DNA of 64,000 nt from Pseudomonas fragi (GTDB lineage Bacteria > Pseudomonadota > Gammaproteobacteria > Pseudomonadales > Pseudomonadaceae): assembly GCF_002269505.1 (NCBI RefSeq), contig NZ_NQKQ01000007.1:124001-188000 (forward strand), read 5' to 3'. Below the pieces are notes generated by a model, which was not told the DNA's origin, did not search any database, and worked only from the letters and a program-made list of their open reading frames with translations. Shown here piece by piece: positions 27,244 through 35,543 of this stretch; positions within the stretch are counted from its first letter, which is position 1; each line of letters opens with the position of its first letter. The translations under genes and the position numbers were made by a program.

Positions 27244-29052
27244 ATGAGCAAGAAGATTTTCGTAACTGACACCATCCTGCGTGACGCCCACCAGTCGCTG
27301 CTGGCCACCCGCATGCGCACTGAAGACATGCTGCCGATTTGCGACAAGCTCGACAAAGTCGGCTACTGGTCGCTGGAAGTCTGGGGTGGTGCGACCTTTG
27401 ACGCCTGTGTCCGCTTCCTCAAGGAAGACCCGTGGGAGCGTCTGCGCCAATTGCGTGCCGCACTGCCTAACACACGTCTGCAGATGTTGCTGCGCGGCCA
27501 GAACCTGCTGGGCTATCGCCATTACAGCGACGACGTGGTCAAAGCCTTTGTCGCCAAGGCGGCGGTCAACGGCATCGACGTGTTCCGTATCTTCGACGCC
27601 ATGAACGACGTGCGTAACCTGCGTGTCGCCATCGAAGCGGTCAAGGCTGCCGGCAAGCATGCCCAGGGCACCATCGCGTACACCACCAGCCCGGTGCACA
27701 CCACCGAGGCGTTTGTGGCGCAGGCCAAGCAAATGGAAGCCATGGGCTGCGACTCGGTCGCCATCAAGGATATGGCCGGTCTGCTGACACCGTACGCCAC
27801 TGGCGAACTGGTCAAGGCGTTGAAAGCCGAAATCAGCCTGCCGATCTTTATTCACTCACACGACACCGCCGGTCTGGCTGCCATGTGCCAGCTCAAGGCG
27901 ATCGAGAACGGCGCCGATCATATCGACACCGCCATCTCGAGCTTCGCGTGGGGCACCAGTCACCCGGGCACTGAGTCGATGGTTGCTGCGCTTAAAGGCA
28001 GCGAATACGACACCGGTCTCGATCTGTCGCTGCTGCAGGAAATTGGTATGTACTTCTACGCAGTGCGTAAGAAGTATCACCAGTTTGAAAGTGAATTCAC
28101 CGCTGTAGATACTCGCGTTCAGGTCAATCAGGTGCCGGGCGGGATGATTTCCAACCTTGCCAACCAGCTCAAAGAGCAGGGCGCGCTGAACCGCATGAGT
28201 GAAGTGCTGGCCGAAATCCCGCGTGTGCGTGAAGACCTCGGTTACCCGCCGCTGGTGACGCCGACTTCACAAATTGTCGGCACCCAGGCGTTCTTCAACG
28301 TGCTGGCCGGCGAGCGTTACAAAACCATCACCAACGAAGTGAAACTGTACCTGCAAGGCGGCTACGGCAAGGCGCCGGGTGTGGTCAACGAGCAACTGCG
28401 TCGTCAGGCCATTGGCAACGAAGAGCTGATCGACGTACGCCCTGCAGACCTGCTCAAGCCGGAAATGGTCAAGTTGCGCGCTGAAATTGGTGCCCTGGCC
28501 AAGTCTGAAGAAGACGTGCTGACCTTCGCCATGTTCCCGGACATCGGTCGAAAATTCCTTGAGGAGCGTGCTGCCGGCACCCTGGCTCCGGAAGTGCTGC
28601 TGCCTATCCCTGAGGCGGGCGGTGTCACCAAGGCGAGTGGAGAGGGCGTGCCGACCGAGTTCGTGATCGACGTTCACGGTGAGAGCTACCGCGTTGACAT
28701 CACCGGTGTCGGCGTCAAGGCAGAGGGCAAGCGTCACTTCTACCTGTCCATCGACGGCATGCCGGAAGAAGTGGTATTCGAACCGCTCAACGAATTCGTG
28801 GGTGGCTCGGCCAGCAAGCGCAAGCAGGCGAGTGAGCCAGGCCATGTCAGCACGGCAATGCCGGGCAACATCGTTGATGTACTGGTCGCTGTAGGCGATG
28901 TGGTCAAGGCTGGTCAGTCGGTACTGATCACCGAAGCGATGAAAATGGAAACTGAAGTACAGGCCGGCATCGCAGGCAAAATCGTCACCATTCATGTAAT
29001 CAAGGGCGACCGCGTTAACCCGGGCGAAATTCTGATCGAAATCGAAGCCTGA
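27244..29052 (+). CDS. oadA: Pyruvate carboxylase subunit B (oxaloacetate decarboxylase alpha-like)
   Basis: Carboxyltransferase plus biotin carrier, 602 residues. The N-terminal DRE-TIM barrel opens with FVTDTILRDAHQSLLATRMR and holds the metal-binding HSHDTAGL. A PYC_OADA domain follows, and the C-terminal biotinyl domain has EAMKMETE with the biotinylated Lys567. The ATG at 27244 follows AGGAAAAG. It pairs with pycA in one transcript ended by a strong terminator at 29085. Confidence 0.93.
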   Translation: MSKKIFVTDTILRDAHQSLLATRMRTEDMLPICDKLDKVGYWSLEVWGGATFDACVRFLKEDPWERLRQLRAALPNTRLQMLLRGQNLLGYRHYSDDVVKAFVAKAAVNGIDVFRIFDAMNDVRNLRVAIEAVKAAGKHAQGTIAYTTSPVHTTEAFVAQAKQMEAMGCDSVAIKDMAGLLTPYATGELVKALKAEISLPIFIHSHDTAGLAAMCQLKAIENGADHIDTAISSFAWGTSHPGTESMVAALKGSEYDTGLDLSLLQEIGMYFYAVRKKYHQFESEFTAVDTRVQVNQVPGGMISNLANQLKEQGALNRMSEVLAEIPRVREDLGYPPLVTPTSQIVGTQAFFNVLAGERYKTITNEVKLYLQGGYGKAPGVVNEQLRRQAIGNEELIDVRPADLLKPEMVKLRAEIGALAKSEEDVLTFAMFPDIGRKFLEERAAGTLAPEVLLPIPEAGGVTKASGEGVPTEFVIDVHGESYRVDITGVGVKAEGKRHFYLSIDGMPEEVVFEPLNEFVGGSASKRKQASEPGHVSTAMPGNIVDVLVAVGDVVKAGQSVLITEAMKMETEVQAGIAGKIVTIHVIKGDRVNPGEILIEIEA

Positions 29053-29084
29053 TACTGCCTTTGATGTAAACGCTTTAAACCTCG

Positions 29085-29109
29085 GGGGAGCATGTGCTCC
29101 CCTTTTTTT
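29085..29109 (+). terminator. Rho-independent terminator after pycA-oadA
   Basis: GGGGAGCA-TG-TGCTCCCC hairpin followed directly by a run of seven T. It starts 33 bp past the oadA stop and separates the locus from the hip operators. Confidence 0.92.
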
Positions 29110-29112
29110 ATG

Positions 29113-29254
29113 CCTGCATTTTATTGCAGGAAATATGAGCATTAAGATGCTTAATCTGCAAATTAATGCAGATTCAAAGATGAAACATCAGAGTAACTGC
29201 ACTATATTGCAGGTAAATGATGGTTTCTGATTTTTATGTGCATTAGATTGCAGG
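29113..29254. promoter_or_regulatory. Array of four operators upstream of the HipA-like gene
   Basis: Four 18-bp inverted repeats of form CTGCA-N6-TGCAG lie at 29113-29130, 29155-29172, 29196-29213 and 29237-29254. The first two are perfect to six bases per arm (CCTGCA/TGCAGG and TCTGCA/TGCAGA); the last two have imperfect arms. Centres are 42, 41 and 41 bp apart, four helical turns, so all face one side of the DNA. The last overlaps the ribosome site of the HipA-like gene. Such arrays are typical of HipB-type autoregulation. Confidence 0.8.
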
Positions 29255-29261
29255 TGAAAAC

Positions 29262-30587
29262 ATGTTTCAACTGACTCTCCAGCTCTACAGCGACGGACAA
29301 TGGCTGGACGCCATGATTTTGAAATTTCCCGAGCCTGAAAAAAGCCTGGATGGGCCTTGTCGCTTTGCCTACACGCAGAGCTATCTAGTAGATCATCTGG
29401 AGGCTATCGACAGCCCTTTTGCTCCGTCGGTTAGTGCCTGTGTGCCCCTTGAGTGGGATGCCCGACATTTGAAAAAGGCCCCGGCTTTCCTGCATGACAT
29501 CGCACCAGCTGGCGCTGCAAAAAAAATACTGATCAAACAAGTTGGCCGCGAAAAGCCCGAGCACTTGAGTGACGATTTGTTTTTACTTGGGCGAAGCACA
29601 CCTGGCCCCATCGGGCATCTGCGCATAAAAGAGTCTTATGAGCGGCTGGATAAGCGTCAGGCGATGGGTTTTTCCCGCGAAGATGTGATCGTTCGCGACA
29701 ACAGCTTTCTGGAATACGCCCATGAGCAGGGGGCGGCAATTGGGGGTGCAACAGGGGCCGGGGGCGAGGCTCCCAAGCTATTGATGGCAGAGGGTGTTGA
29801 TGGTCTGCTTTACCCGGATGCGACCCTGGAAGATGCCCGGGTAAAGCAGCACTGGTTTATTAAGTTTGCACGCAACAAAGCGCTTGAGCGGGATCAGATA
29901 ATCCTGCGCAGCGAGTTCCACTACTACAAAGCCCTGCAGGCGCTCGGGATTGAAACCGTACCGGTGCAGGGGTTGGCGTTGGAAGAAGGCCGAAAACCAA
30001 GCCTGTGGATGCAGCGTTTTGATCGTAATGTCAGCGCTCACGGTGTTGAGCGCTACGCCGTAGAGTCGATTTATTCGCTTGCTCAAGTCACTGAGCCGGG
30101 TAGCGCGATGTCCCATCTTGAAGTAGTTCAATTGCTCGCAGGCTTATGGGCGCGTGCGGGGCAACAGGATCATATTGAGGATTTGGTCGCCGAATACCTT
30201 CGTCGCGATTTGATTAACAAGATTTTGGGCAATAGCGACAACCACGGTCGCAATACGGCGATTATTCGGGGGGCTGACTCGTTTCGGCTGGCACCGATTT
30301 ATGACTTGGCACCGATGGTCATGGATGACGAAGGTATAACTCGAACCACAAAATGGCCGCTGGATATAGAGCGGGCTGGTGAGGTCGATTGGCGTGCGGC
30401 GTGCAAGTCGTTAAGTGCAATTGCCAGCCCTGACACGGTCTTTGAGCGCTTGCGCAGCAATGCCGAGCAGCTGCGGGCCTTGCCTGATTTGCTTCGCGCT
30501 GAAGGTTTGCCGGAAATGACCATGAATCATCCACAAATTGCGCTTAAAAACCTCGATCAGCGATTGCGCGAGTGGGGCTTGAAATGA
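29262..30587 (+). CDS. HipA-family serine/threonine kinase (toxin)
   Basis: A 441-residue HipA-fold kinase, the presumed toxin of a type II toxin-antitoxin pair. A Gly-rich loop (GGATGAGGE, about 160-168) precedes the ATP-binding Lys region; WFIKF carries the likely phosphate-contacting Lys. The catalytic segment GNSDNHGRN is near 322-330 and the metal-binding IYDLAPM near 346. The loop resembles HipH/YjjJ-type kinases more than E. coli HipA. The gene precedes its HTH partner, the reverse of E. coli hipBA. Base composition is lower in GC than neighbours. Targets are unknown. Confidence 0.85.
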   Translation: MFQLTLQLYSDGQWLDAMILKFPEPEKSLDGPCRFAYTQSYLVDHLEAIDSPFAPSVSACVPLEWDARHLKKAPAFLHDIAPAGAAKKILIKQVGREKPEHLSDDLFLLGRSTPGPIGHLRIKESYERLDKRQAMGFSREDVIVRDNSFLEYAHEQGAAIGGATGAGGEAPKLLMAEGVDGLLYPDATLEDARVKQHWFIKFARNKALERDQIILRSEFHYYKALQALGIETVPVQGLALEEGRKPSLWMQRFDRNVSAHGVERYAVESIYSLAQVTEPGSAMSHLEVVQLLAGLWARAGQQDHIEDLVAEYLRRDLINKILGNSDNHGRNTAIIRGADSFRLAPIYDLAPMVMDDEGITRTTKWPLDIERAGEVDWRAACKSLSAIASPDTVFERLRSNAEQLRALPDLLRAEGLPEMTMNHPQIALKNLDQRLREWGLK

Positions 30588-30859
30588 CTCTGACCATTGA
30601 TACCCGCCAGCTCATGATCGAAAGCATTGAGGCAGATTTGGCTCAGGGGAAAATCACTTTGGGTGAGGCGATAAAGCGCTTTCGGGTTGATGTGACCGGA
30701 TTACAGCAAACCCAGTTTGCCCGCATGTGCAAAATCTCGGTGCGCACTTTGATTCAAATCGAGCACGACGAAGGCAACCCCACACTTAAATCCCTGAATG
30801 CAGTCTTCAAACCCTTTGGTCTGCAAATGGGCGTGGTTCGCTTGCCGCGAAAATTCTAA
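30584..30859 (+). CDS. HipB-like XRE-family antitoxin
   Basis: A 91-residue protein with a helix-turn-helix (about residues 37-75: QQTQFARMCKISVRTLIQIE) of the XRE/Cro type. The ATG at 30584 overlaps the HipA-like stop (ATGA), so both are made from one transcript. It probably binds the four upstream operators and neutralises the kinase. The N-terminal extension of about 35 residues is longer than in a minimal XRE protein and could contact the kinase. A bidirectional terminator follows. Confidence 0.85.
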   Translation: MTLTIDTRQLMIESIEADLAQGKITLGEAIKRFRVDVTGLQQTQFARMCKISVRTLIQIEHDEGNPTLKSLNAVFKPFGLQMGVVRLPRKF

Positions 30860-30876
30860 GCCCTTCAGGCACAAAA

Positions 30877-30901
30877 ACGCCCAACAATCCTTGTTGGGCG
30901 T
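30877..30901. terminator. Bidirectional terminator
   Basis: Hairpin ACGCCCAACAA-TCC-TTGTTGGGCGT with A-run on the left and a T-run shortly after on the right, between the HTH gene and the convergent GNAT gene. Confidence 0.85.
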
Positions 30902-30913
30902 ATTGATCATTTT

Positions 30914-31594
30914 TTATACAGCTGATGCCCTGCATTCTTCCAGAGTCTTTACTTGGCCGCTTTCTGGTTGGTTATCCAGTGCCAGCCATTTTTCGAACCC
31001 TGCCGCTACTGCGGGCCATTCCGTACTAATAATGCTGTACCACGTGGTATCACGGTTTTTGCCTTTAACCAACATATGCTGGCGGAAAACGCCTTCGTAG
31101 GTGTACCCGAGTCGTACTGCAGTACGCTTTGATCTTGCGTTGTCGTTGTTGCACTTCCATTCTAGGCGGCGGTTGCCCAGGGCGAAGGCTTCCTTGGCCA
31201 GCAGGTAGACCGCCTCGGTACTTTTTGGCGAACGCTGCATGGGCGCGCCGAAAGCGACGTGGCCGATCTCGATGCGACCGTGCTCCGGGACTATGCACAT
31301 CAGGCTAAGCAGGCCTTGTGCCTCCCCGCTCGACTTGTCGATGACGCTATAAAAATGCGGATCGCGGCTGGCAGCATGGTTTTGCAACCAGGCATCAAAT
31401 GCCTGCCGCTCATTGAAGGGGCCGTAGGGCAAATAGTCCCAAAGCTTTGGATCGGCCGTTGGCCCTTGTAAGGCTAGCCATAGTTCATCGCCATGACGGG
31501 CCGGGTCGAGCTTTTCCAGACGAATGAATTGCCCTTCAAGGGTGCGGGTATCCGGTGTTTTGGCCGCCAGCCAGTGTTCTAGAGAGTCGGGCAT
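30914..31594 (-). CDS. GNAT acetyltransferase, RimL-like
   Basis: A 226-residue N-acetyltransferase of the RimL/RimJ branch (Acetyltransf_3). The motif RLEWKCNNDNARSKRTAVRLGY is the acetyl-CoA binding/helix region of this group, often annotated as acting on small amines or protein N-termini. It is the last of three same-strand genes with a second GNAT and a PaiB-like gene, with a 14-bp gap. AAGGA precedes the ATG. Confidence 0.85.
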   Translation of the reverse strand: MPDSLEHWLAAKTPDTRTLEGQFIRLEKLDPARHGDELWLALQGPTADPKLWDYLPYGPFNERQAFDAWLQNHAASRDPHFYSVIDKSSGEAQGLLSLMCIVPEHGRIEIGHVAFGAPMQRSPKSTEAVYLLAKEAFALGNRRLEWKCNNDNARSKRTAVRLGYTYEGVFRQHMLVKGKNRDTTWYSIISTEWPAVAAGFEKWLALDNQPESGQVKTLEECRASAV

Positions 31595-31608
31595 TGCGCG
31601 TTCCTTAT

Positions 31609-32058
31609 TTATGACAAGGTTTTGCGAAACTGAATAAAGCCTGGGCGCTCGCCAATGCGCTCATACAACTGAATTGCCGTGGCGTTGGTTTCCTGGGTCA
31701 GCCAATGGACTTTGCAGCAGTCCTTGGCGCGGGCGGCGGCATATACGTGCTCGATCAATTGACGACCAACACCCATGCCGCGCGCCTCGGGGCTGACAAA
31801 CAGGTCTTGAAGATAGCAGGCGTTTTTAATGCTCCAGTTGGTGCGGTGATAAACGCACTGCACCATGCCTACTGCTTGATCACCTTGCCAGGCCAGGGCC
31901 AGGGTGGTGGGTTCTGCCGGATCCAGGAACCGCAACCAGGTGGACTGGGTGATGTCGTCGTTCAACTCGGTCTTGTAGAAGTGCAGGTAGGCCTGCCAAA
32001 GCGGTAGCCACTGTTCGCGATCGGCGGCGGTGGCGGGTTTGATCTGGATTTGAGTCAT
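31609..32058 (-). CDS. GNAT family N-acetyltransferase
   Basis: A 149-residue single-domain GNAT enzyme. LFVSPEARGMGVGRQLIEHV is the acetyl-CoA pyrophosphate loop (consensus Q/R-x-x-G-x-G/A). LTQETNATAIQLYERIGE is the usual C-terminal helix. Located six bases after the PaiB-like gene with its own AAGGA site, so it is cotranscribed. The acceptor substrate is unknown. Confidence 0.87.
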   Translation of the reverse strand: MTQIQIKPATAADREQWLPLWQAYLHFYKTELNDDITQSTWLRFLDPAEPTTLALAWQGDQAVGMVQCVYHRTNWSIKNACYLQDLFVSPEARGMGVGRQLIEHVYAAARAKDCCKVHWLTQETNATAIQLYERIGERPGFIQFRKTLS

Positions 32059-32064
32059 TTTCAG

Positions 32065-32694
32065 TTATTCCTTAACCATTAAATGAGCGAGTGCGTGGTC
32101 TTGCGGGTTGCTGTTGGCCAGCAGGCCCTGGCGCACGCCGGCCTGGTCGGCAGCGTCGCGGTTCTGGCTGAGTTTGCGTTTGCCTTCAAGGCGGGTGATC
32201 GGCAGGCGAAAGCCCACAATGGCCTTGAGCATGCTGTCGATGTAATCACGCGGTGCATCTCTGACCGCCCAAGGAGCGGGGCGCCCGGCTTCATGTTTGC
32301 TGCTCAGGCGGCTGACCAGCGCCAGCAAGCGTTCGGCATCCTCGAAGACCTCTGCCGTGCCATAAGCATGTACTGCGAGGTAATTCCAGGTGGGCACGGT
32401 TTTGCCGTGCTCGGCCTTGCTTGGGTAGAAGGACGGGCTGATATAGGCCTGCTCGCCGGCAAAAATCACCAGAGTCTCGGTGCCTTGCGCCAGCGCCAAG
32501 CCATGCGGATTGGCGCGGGCAAGGTGCCCGTACAGCGTGCCGTACGGGCCTTCATCCGGGTCCAACAGCAAAGGCACATGGCTGGCGTGCAAGCCTTGAC
32601 TGGCGTGTGTGACCAGCACGGGCAGGGGTGAGGCCTGCATCTGCTGGTGCAGGATTTGAATGTCGTCAACGGCGAAGGCGCGGGGTACGTACAT
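32065..32694 (-). CDS. PaiB-like FMN-binding protein
   Basis: A 209-residue protein of the PaiB/FMN_bind_2 family (start YVPRAFAVDDIQILHQQM, then HASHVPLLLD and FYPSKAEHGKTVPTWNYLAVHAYG). B. subtilis PaiB is a negative regulator partnered with the polyamine acetyltransferase PaiA. Here two GNAT genes follow directly, a suggestive parallel. Likely a cytoplasmic dimer binding flavin; function inferred. Divergent from the MocR regulator, which probably controls it. Confidence 0.88.
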   Translation of the reverse strand: MYVPRAFAVDDIQILHQQMQASPLPVLVTHASQGLHASHVPLLLDPDEGPYGTLYGHLARANPHGLALAQGTETLVIFAGEQAYISPSFYPSKAEHGKTVPTWNYLAVHAYGTAEVFEDAERLLALVSRLSSKHEAGRPAPWAVRDAPRDYIDSMLKAIVGFRLPITRLEGKRKLSQNRDAADQAGVRQGLLANSNPQDHALAHLMVKE

Positions 32695-32783
32695 AGAAAT
32701 TATCCTTGGCGAATGGCTTCATCCTAGGCAGGCTATTGGTTGGTTGTAAGAGCCATTAATGGTCATTTTCATAGGTCCAATTT

Positions 32784-34331
32784 ATGACGGATTCAGCGCT
32801 TTCCATTGCCTTCAACCCTGCCGGAATTGAGCTGGATCCTAAAAAAGGCCTGAGCCGCCAGCTCTATCAAGCATTGCGCCAGCGCGTCCTGGATGGTCGT
32901 CTGAGTGGCGGCTCGCGGCTGCCGGCCAGCCGTGACCTCGCCGCAGCGTTGGGTATCTCGCGCAACAGCGTGGTACGGGCCTATGACCAGTTGTATGCAG
33001 AAGGTTTTATCGAGGGGCGGGTAGGGGATGGCACCTATGTTGCGAAATTGCCTGAAAAAGCCCTGCCTCTAAAAAAGTTGTCCACCAACTTGTCCACAGG
33101 GTTTTCAACAGGCTTATCCCCAGGGTTATCCACAAAATCGACAGAAATACCTGTAATTACATCCAGTAAAGTTATCCACAGTACGGCGCTGATCAGGGTG
33201 GCAAAGCACGCACTTGACCTGCCTCCAAGCGGAGTTCCGCGAGCTTTTCGAGTGGGGGTTCCCGCGTTTGACTTATTCCCTTTCGAGGTATGGAGCAAGC
33301 TGCAGGCGGCTTTTTGGCGTAAGCCGGACTTGCAGCAATTGTGTTACGGCGATCCGGCTGGCGATCAGCGACTGCGTGGTTTGATTGCAGCTTATTTGCG
33401 TACTTCACGAGGTTTATCGTGCACGCCTGAGCAAATTTTGATCACCAGTGGTGCGCAGCAGGGAATTAGCCTTTGTGCACAGCTGCTGGTGGAGCCCGGC
33501 GAAGGGGTGGCTGTGGAAAATCCTGGCTATCGCGCTGCCGCCTATGCGTTTGCCATCGCTGGCGCGCATGTACAGGGTGTGGCGGTAGATCAGGACGGCA
33601 TGGATTGTTCGGCACTGGCGCACTTGAGCAACTGCCGGCTGGCCTATGTCACGCCCTCCCATCAATACCCCAGCGGGGTCACCATGAGCCTGGCCCGGCG
33701 CCTGGAACTGCTGGCCTGGGCCGAGCGTACAGAGGGCTGGATTGTCGAAGACGACTACGATGGCGAGTACCGCTACAGCGGTGCGCCACTGGCCCCGCTG
33801 GCGGCACTGGACCGCAGCGGGCGGGTGATTTATGTCGGTACCTTCGGCAAGGTGGCGTTTCCGGCATTGCGTCTGGGGTATCTGGTGCTGCCCGAGGGCC
33901 TGACGGAGCCGTTTGCCCGGCGCCGCTCGCTGGATATGCGGCACTCAGAGGTCAGTACCCAGGCGGTGATGGCCGAGTTTATGGCGGCAGGGCATTTTCA
34001 ACGGCATATCCGCCGGATGCGTCGCGCGGCTTTGAGCCGCCGTGATGTGTTGCTGGCCAACTGGCCACGGGATGTCGCGGGGGTTGGGGCGATGCCGACG
34101 ATTGCGGCGGGGTTGCATGTGGCTGTGCCGGTTGCGGGGTTGGCCCGAGAGCAGGAACTGCTGGCGCAGGCCCGGGCGGTGGACGTGGAAATCAATGGGC
34201 TGAGCACTTACTGGCAGCAAGACTCGGTCGAGCCTGTGGATAACAGGGCGGGGCTGGTACTGGGGTTTGCGGCGGTGCCGCAAGTGCAAATGAAGGCGGC
34301 GCTGGAGCGGTTGGGCAAGGCTTGGCGGTAG
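32784..34331 (+). CDS. MocR/PdxR-type transcriptional regulator (GntR HTH + aminotransferase)
   Basis: A 515-residue regulator: GntR winged HTH (residues 20-85, LPASRDLAAALGISRNSVVRAYDQL) joined to a PLP aminotransferase-like domain with the Schiff-base Lys356 in GTFGKVAFP. The linker (about 95-140) is unusual: it is coded by five tandem 12-bp repeats giving L/F-S-T/P-x units. MocR proteins usually control the divergent gene, here the PaiB-GNAT-GNAT operon; the shared 89-bp promoter holds the small palindrome CCATTAATGG. Confidence 0.9.
   Translation: MTDSALSIAFNPAGIELDPKKGLSRQLYQALRQRVLDGRLSGGSRLPASRDLAAALGISRNSVVRAYDQLYAEGFIEGRVGDGTYVAKLPEKALPLKKLSTNLSTGFSTGLSPGLSTKSTEIPVITSSKVIHSTALIRVAKHALDLPPSGVPRAFRVGVPAFDLFPFEVWSKLQAAFWRKPDLQQLCYGDPAGDQRLRGLIAAYLRTSRGLSCTPEQILITSGAQQGISLCAQLLVEPGEGVAVENPGYRAAAYAFAIAGAHVQGVAVDQDGMDCSALAHLSNCRLAYVTPSHQYPSGVTMSLARRLELLAWAERTEGWIVEDDYDGEYRYSGAPLAPLAALDRSGRVIYVGTFGKVAFPALRLGYLVLPEGLTEPFARRRSLDMRHSEVSTQAVMAEFMAAGHFQRHIRRMRRAALSRRDVLLANWPRDVAGVGAMPTIAAGLHVAVPVAGLAREQELLAQARAVDVEINGLSTYWQQDSVEPVDNRAGLVLGFAAVPQVQMKAALERLGKAWR
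33078..33137 (+). repeat. Five tandem 12-bp repeats resembling DnaA boxes, inside the MocR gene
   Basis: Units TTGTCCACCAAC, TTGTCCACAGGG, TTTTCAACAGGC, TTATCCCCAGGG and TTATCCACAAAA follow head to tail. The consensus TTATCCACAGG is the DnaA-box form. The last unit is a perfect box, another lies at 33172-33180, and a reverse box is at 34235-34243. Confidence 0.85.
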
Positions 34332-34335
34332 GTCA

Positions 34336-34378
34336 AAAGCCCCTCTCCCAAGGGAGAGGGCTGGGGTGAGGGGGCTTT
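34336..34378. repeat. CTC-rich repeat, possible bidirectional terminator
   Basis: A hairpin built from CCCCTCTCCC / GGGAGAGG arms with flanking AAAAGCCCC and GGGGCTTTT between the convergent MocR and deacetylase genes. Confidence 0.7.
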
Positions 34379-35415
34379 TACATCACGATAGCGCGCTCAA
34401 ACCCCTCCAGCACATTCACCGCATTCACGCCGATTTCTTCAACAGCATAGCCACCTTCCATCACGAACAGTGTCGGCTTGCCCAGCCGGGCAATTCGCTC
34501 GCCCATGCGCAGGTAGTCCGGGCTGTCGAGTTTGAACTGGGAGATTGGATCGTTCTTGAATGTATCCACGCCCAGGGAAACCACGATCACGTCTGCGTCA
34601 TAGTTTTGAATTTCGATACAGGCCAATTCCAGCGCTGCGCTCCAGCGGTCCCAGGCCGAGCCTGCGGGCAGTGGGTAATTGAAATTGAAGCCTTCACCGG
34701 GCCCTTCCCCCAGTTCATCTTCGTAGCCCAAAAAGAACGGAAACTCGGCTTCAGGGTGGCCGTGGATCGAGGTAAACAGCACGTCGTTGCGTTCATAGAA
34801 GATCGACTGCGTGCCATTGCCGTGGTGGTAATCCACGTCGAGGATCGCCACCTTGCTGCGGCCTTGATCGAGAAAGGCCTGGGCGGCTATGGCGGCGTTG
34901 TTCAGGTAGCAGTAACCACCCATCAGGTCGCTGGCAGCGTGATGCCCGGGCGGACGGCAAAGTGCGAAAGCGCTGTAGGCGCCGTTTTGAATTTCAGCCT
35001 GGGCAGTCAGGGCTACTTGCGCAGCACTGTAGGCCGCTTGCCAGGTGCCTGCGGTAATGGGGGCACCGCCGTCGAAGCTGTAATAACCCAATTGGCCGTG
35101 CAGGCTGGTAGGCAAAACAGCGCGCAAGGTTCGGGCTGGCCAGGTGTAGGGCAGCAAGTCGCCATCGCGGCCATGTTCGGTCCAGCGATCCCACGCACCC
35201 TGGAAAAAATCCAGATAAGCACTGCTGTGAATTCGCTCGACAGGCCCGCGGCCAAAATCTTGAGGTGCGCGTACCGGGCCGAGTTCACGAGTCTGGACGC
35301 GTTGCAGAATATGGTCGGCGCGTGAAGGCATTTCAAAGCAGGGCATCAACTGCCCGTCCATCAACTCACAACGGCCATGATGCAGGTGATGATCGTCTGA
35401 ATAGATCGTCAGCAT
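34378..35415 (-). CDS. Histone deacetylase family enzyme, acetylpolyamine amidohydrolase-like
   Basis: A 345-residue zinc hydrolase of the arginase/deacetylase fold. PPGHHAASDLMGGYCYLNN holds the catalytic His pair, DVDYHHGNGTQ the zinc-binding Asp/His, and VSLGVDTFKNDP the second metal Asp. The size and the start YSDDHHLHHG match bacterial acetylpolyamine amidohydrolases (AphA/AphB of P. aeruginosa), which deacetylate acetylputrescine or acetylcadaverine. The ATG follows GGGAGA. Substrate assignment is by family. Confidence 0.88.
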   Translation of the reverse strand: MLTIYSDDHHLHHGRCELMDGQLMPCFEMPSRADHILQRVQTRELGPVRAPQDFGRGPVERIHSSAYLDFFQGAWDRWTEHGRDGDLLPYTWPARTLRAVLPTSLHGQLGYYSFDGGAPITAGTWQAAYSAAQVALTAQAEIQNGAYSAFALCRPPGHHAASDLMGGYCYLNNAAIAAQAFLDQGRSKVAILDVDYHHGNGTQSIFYERNDVLFTSIHGHPEAEFPFFLGYEDELGEGPGEGFNFNYPLPAGSAWDRWSAALELACIEIQNYDADVIVVSLGVDTFKNDPISQFKLDSPDYLRMGERIARLGKPTLFVMEGGYAVEEIGVNAVNVLEGFERAIVM

Positions 35416-35543
35416 TTTCTTTTTCTCCCAAGGCTTTAGCGCTGGCTTACAGTTTTGCGGTGCAGGGAGTTTGAGAGAACGGCAGGAGCGGCCAAAAGGA
35501 GACCGTTGTGGCCAAAATCGCTGACCGCAACGGGCCCCCTGAA

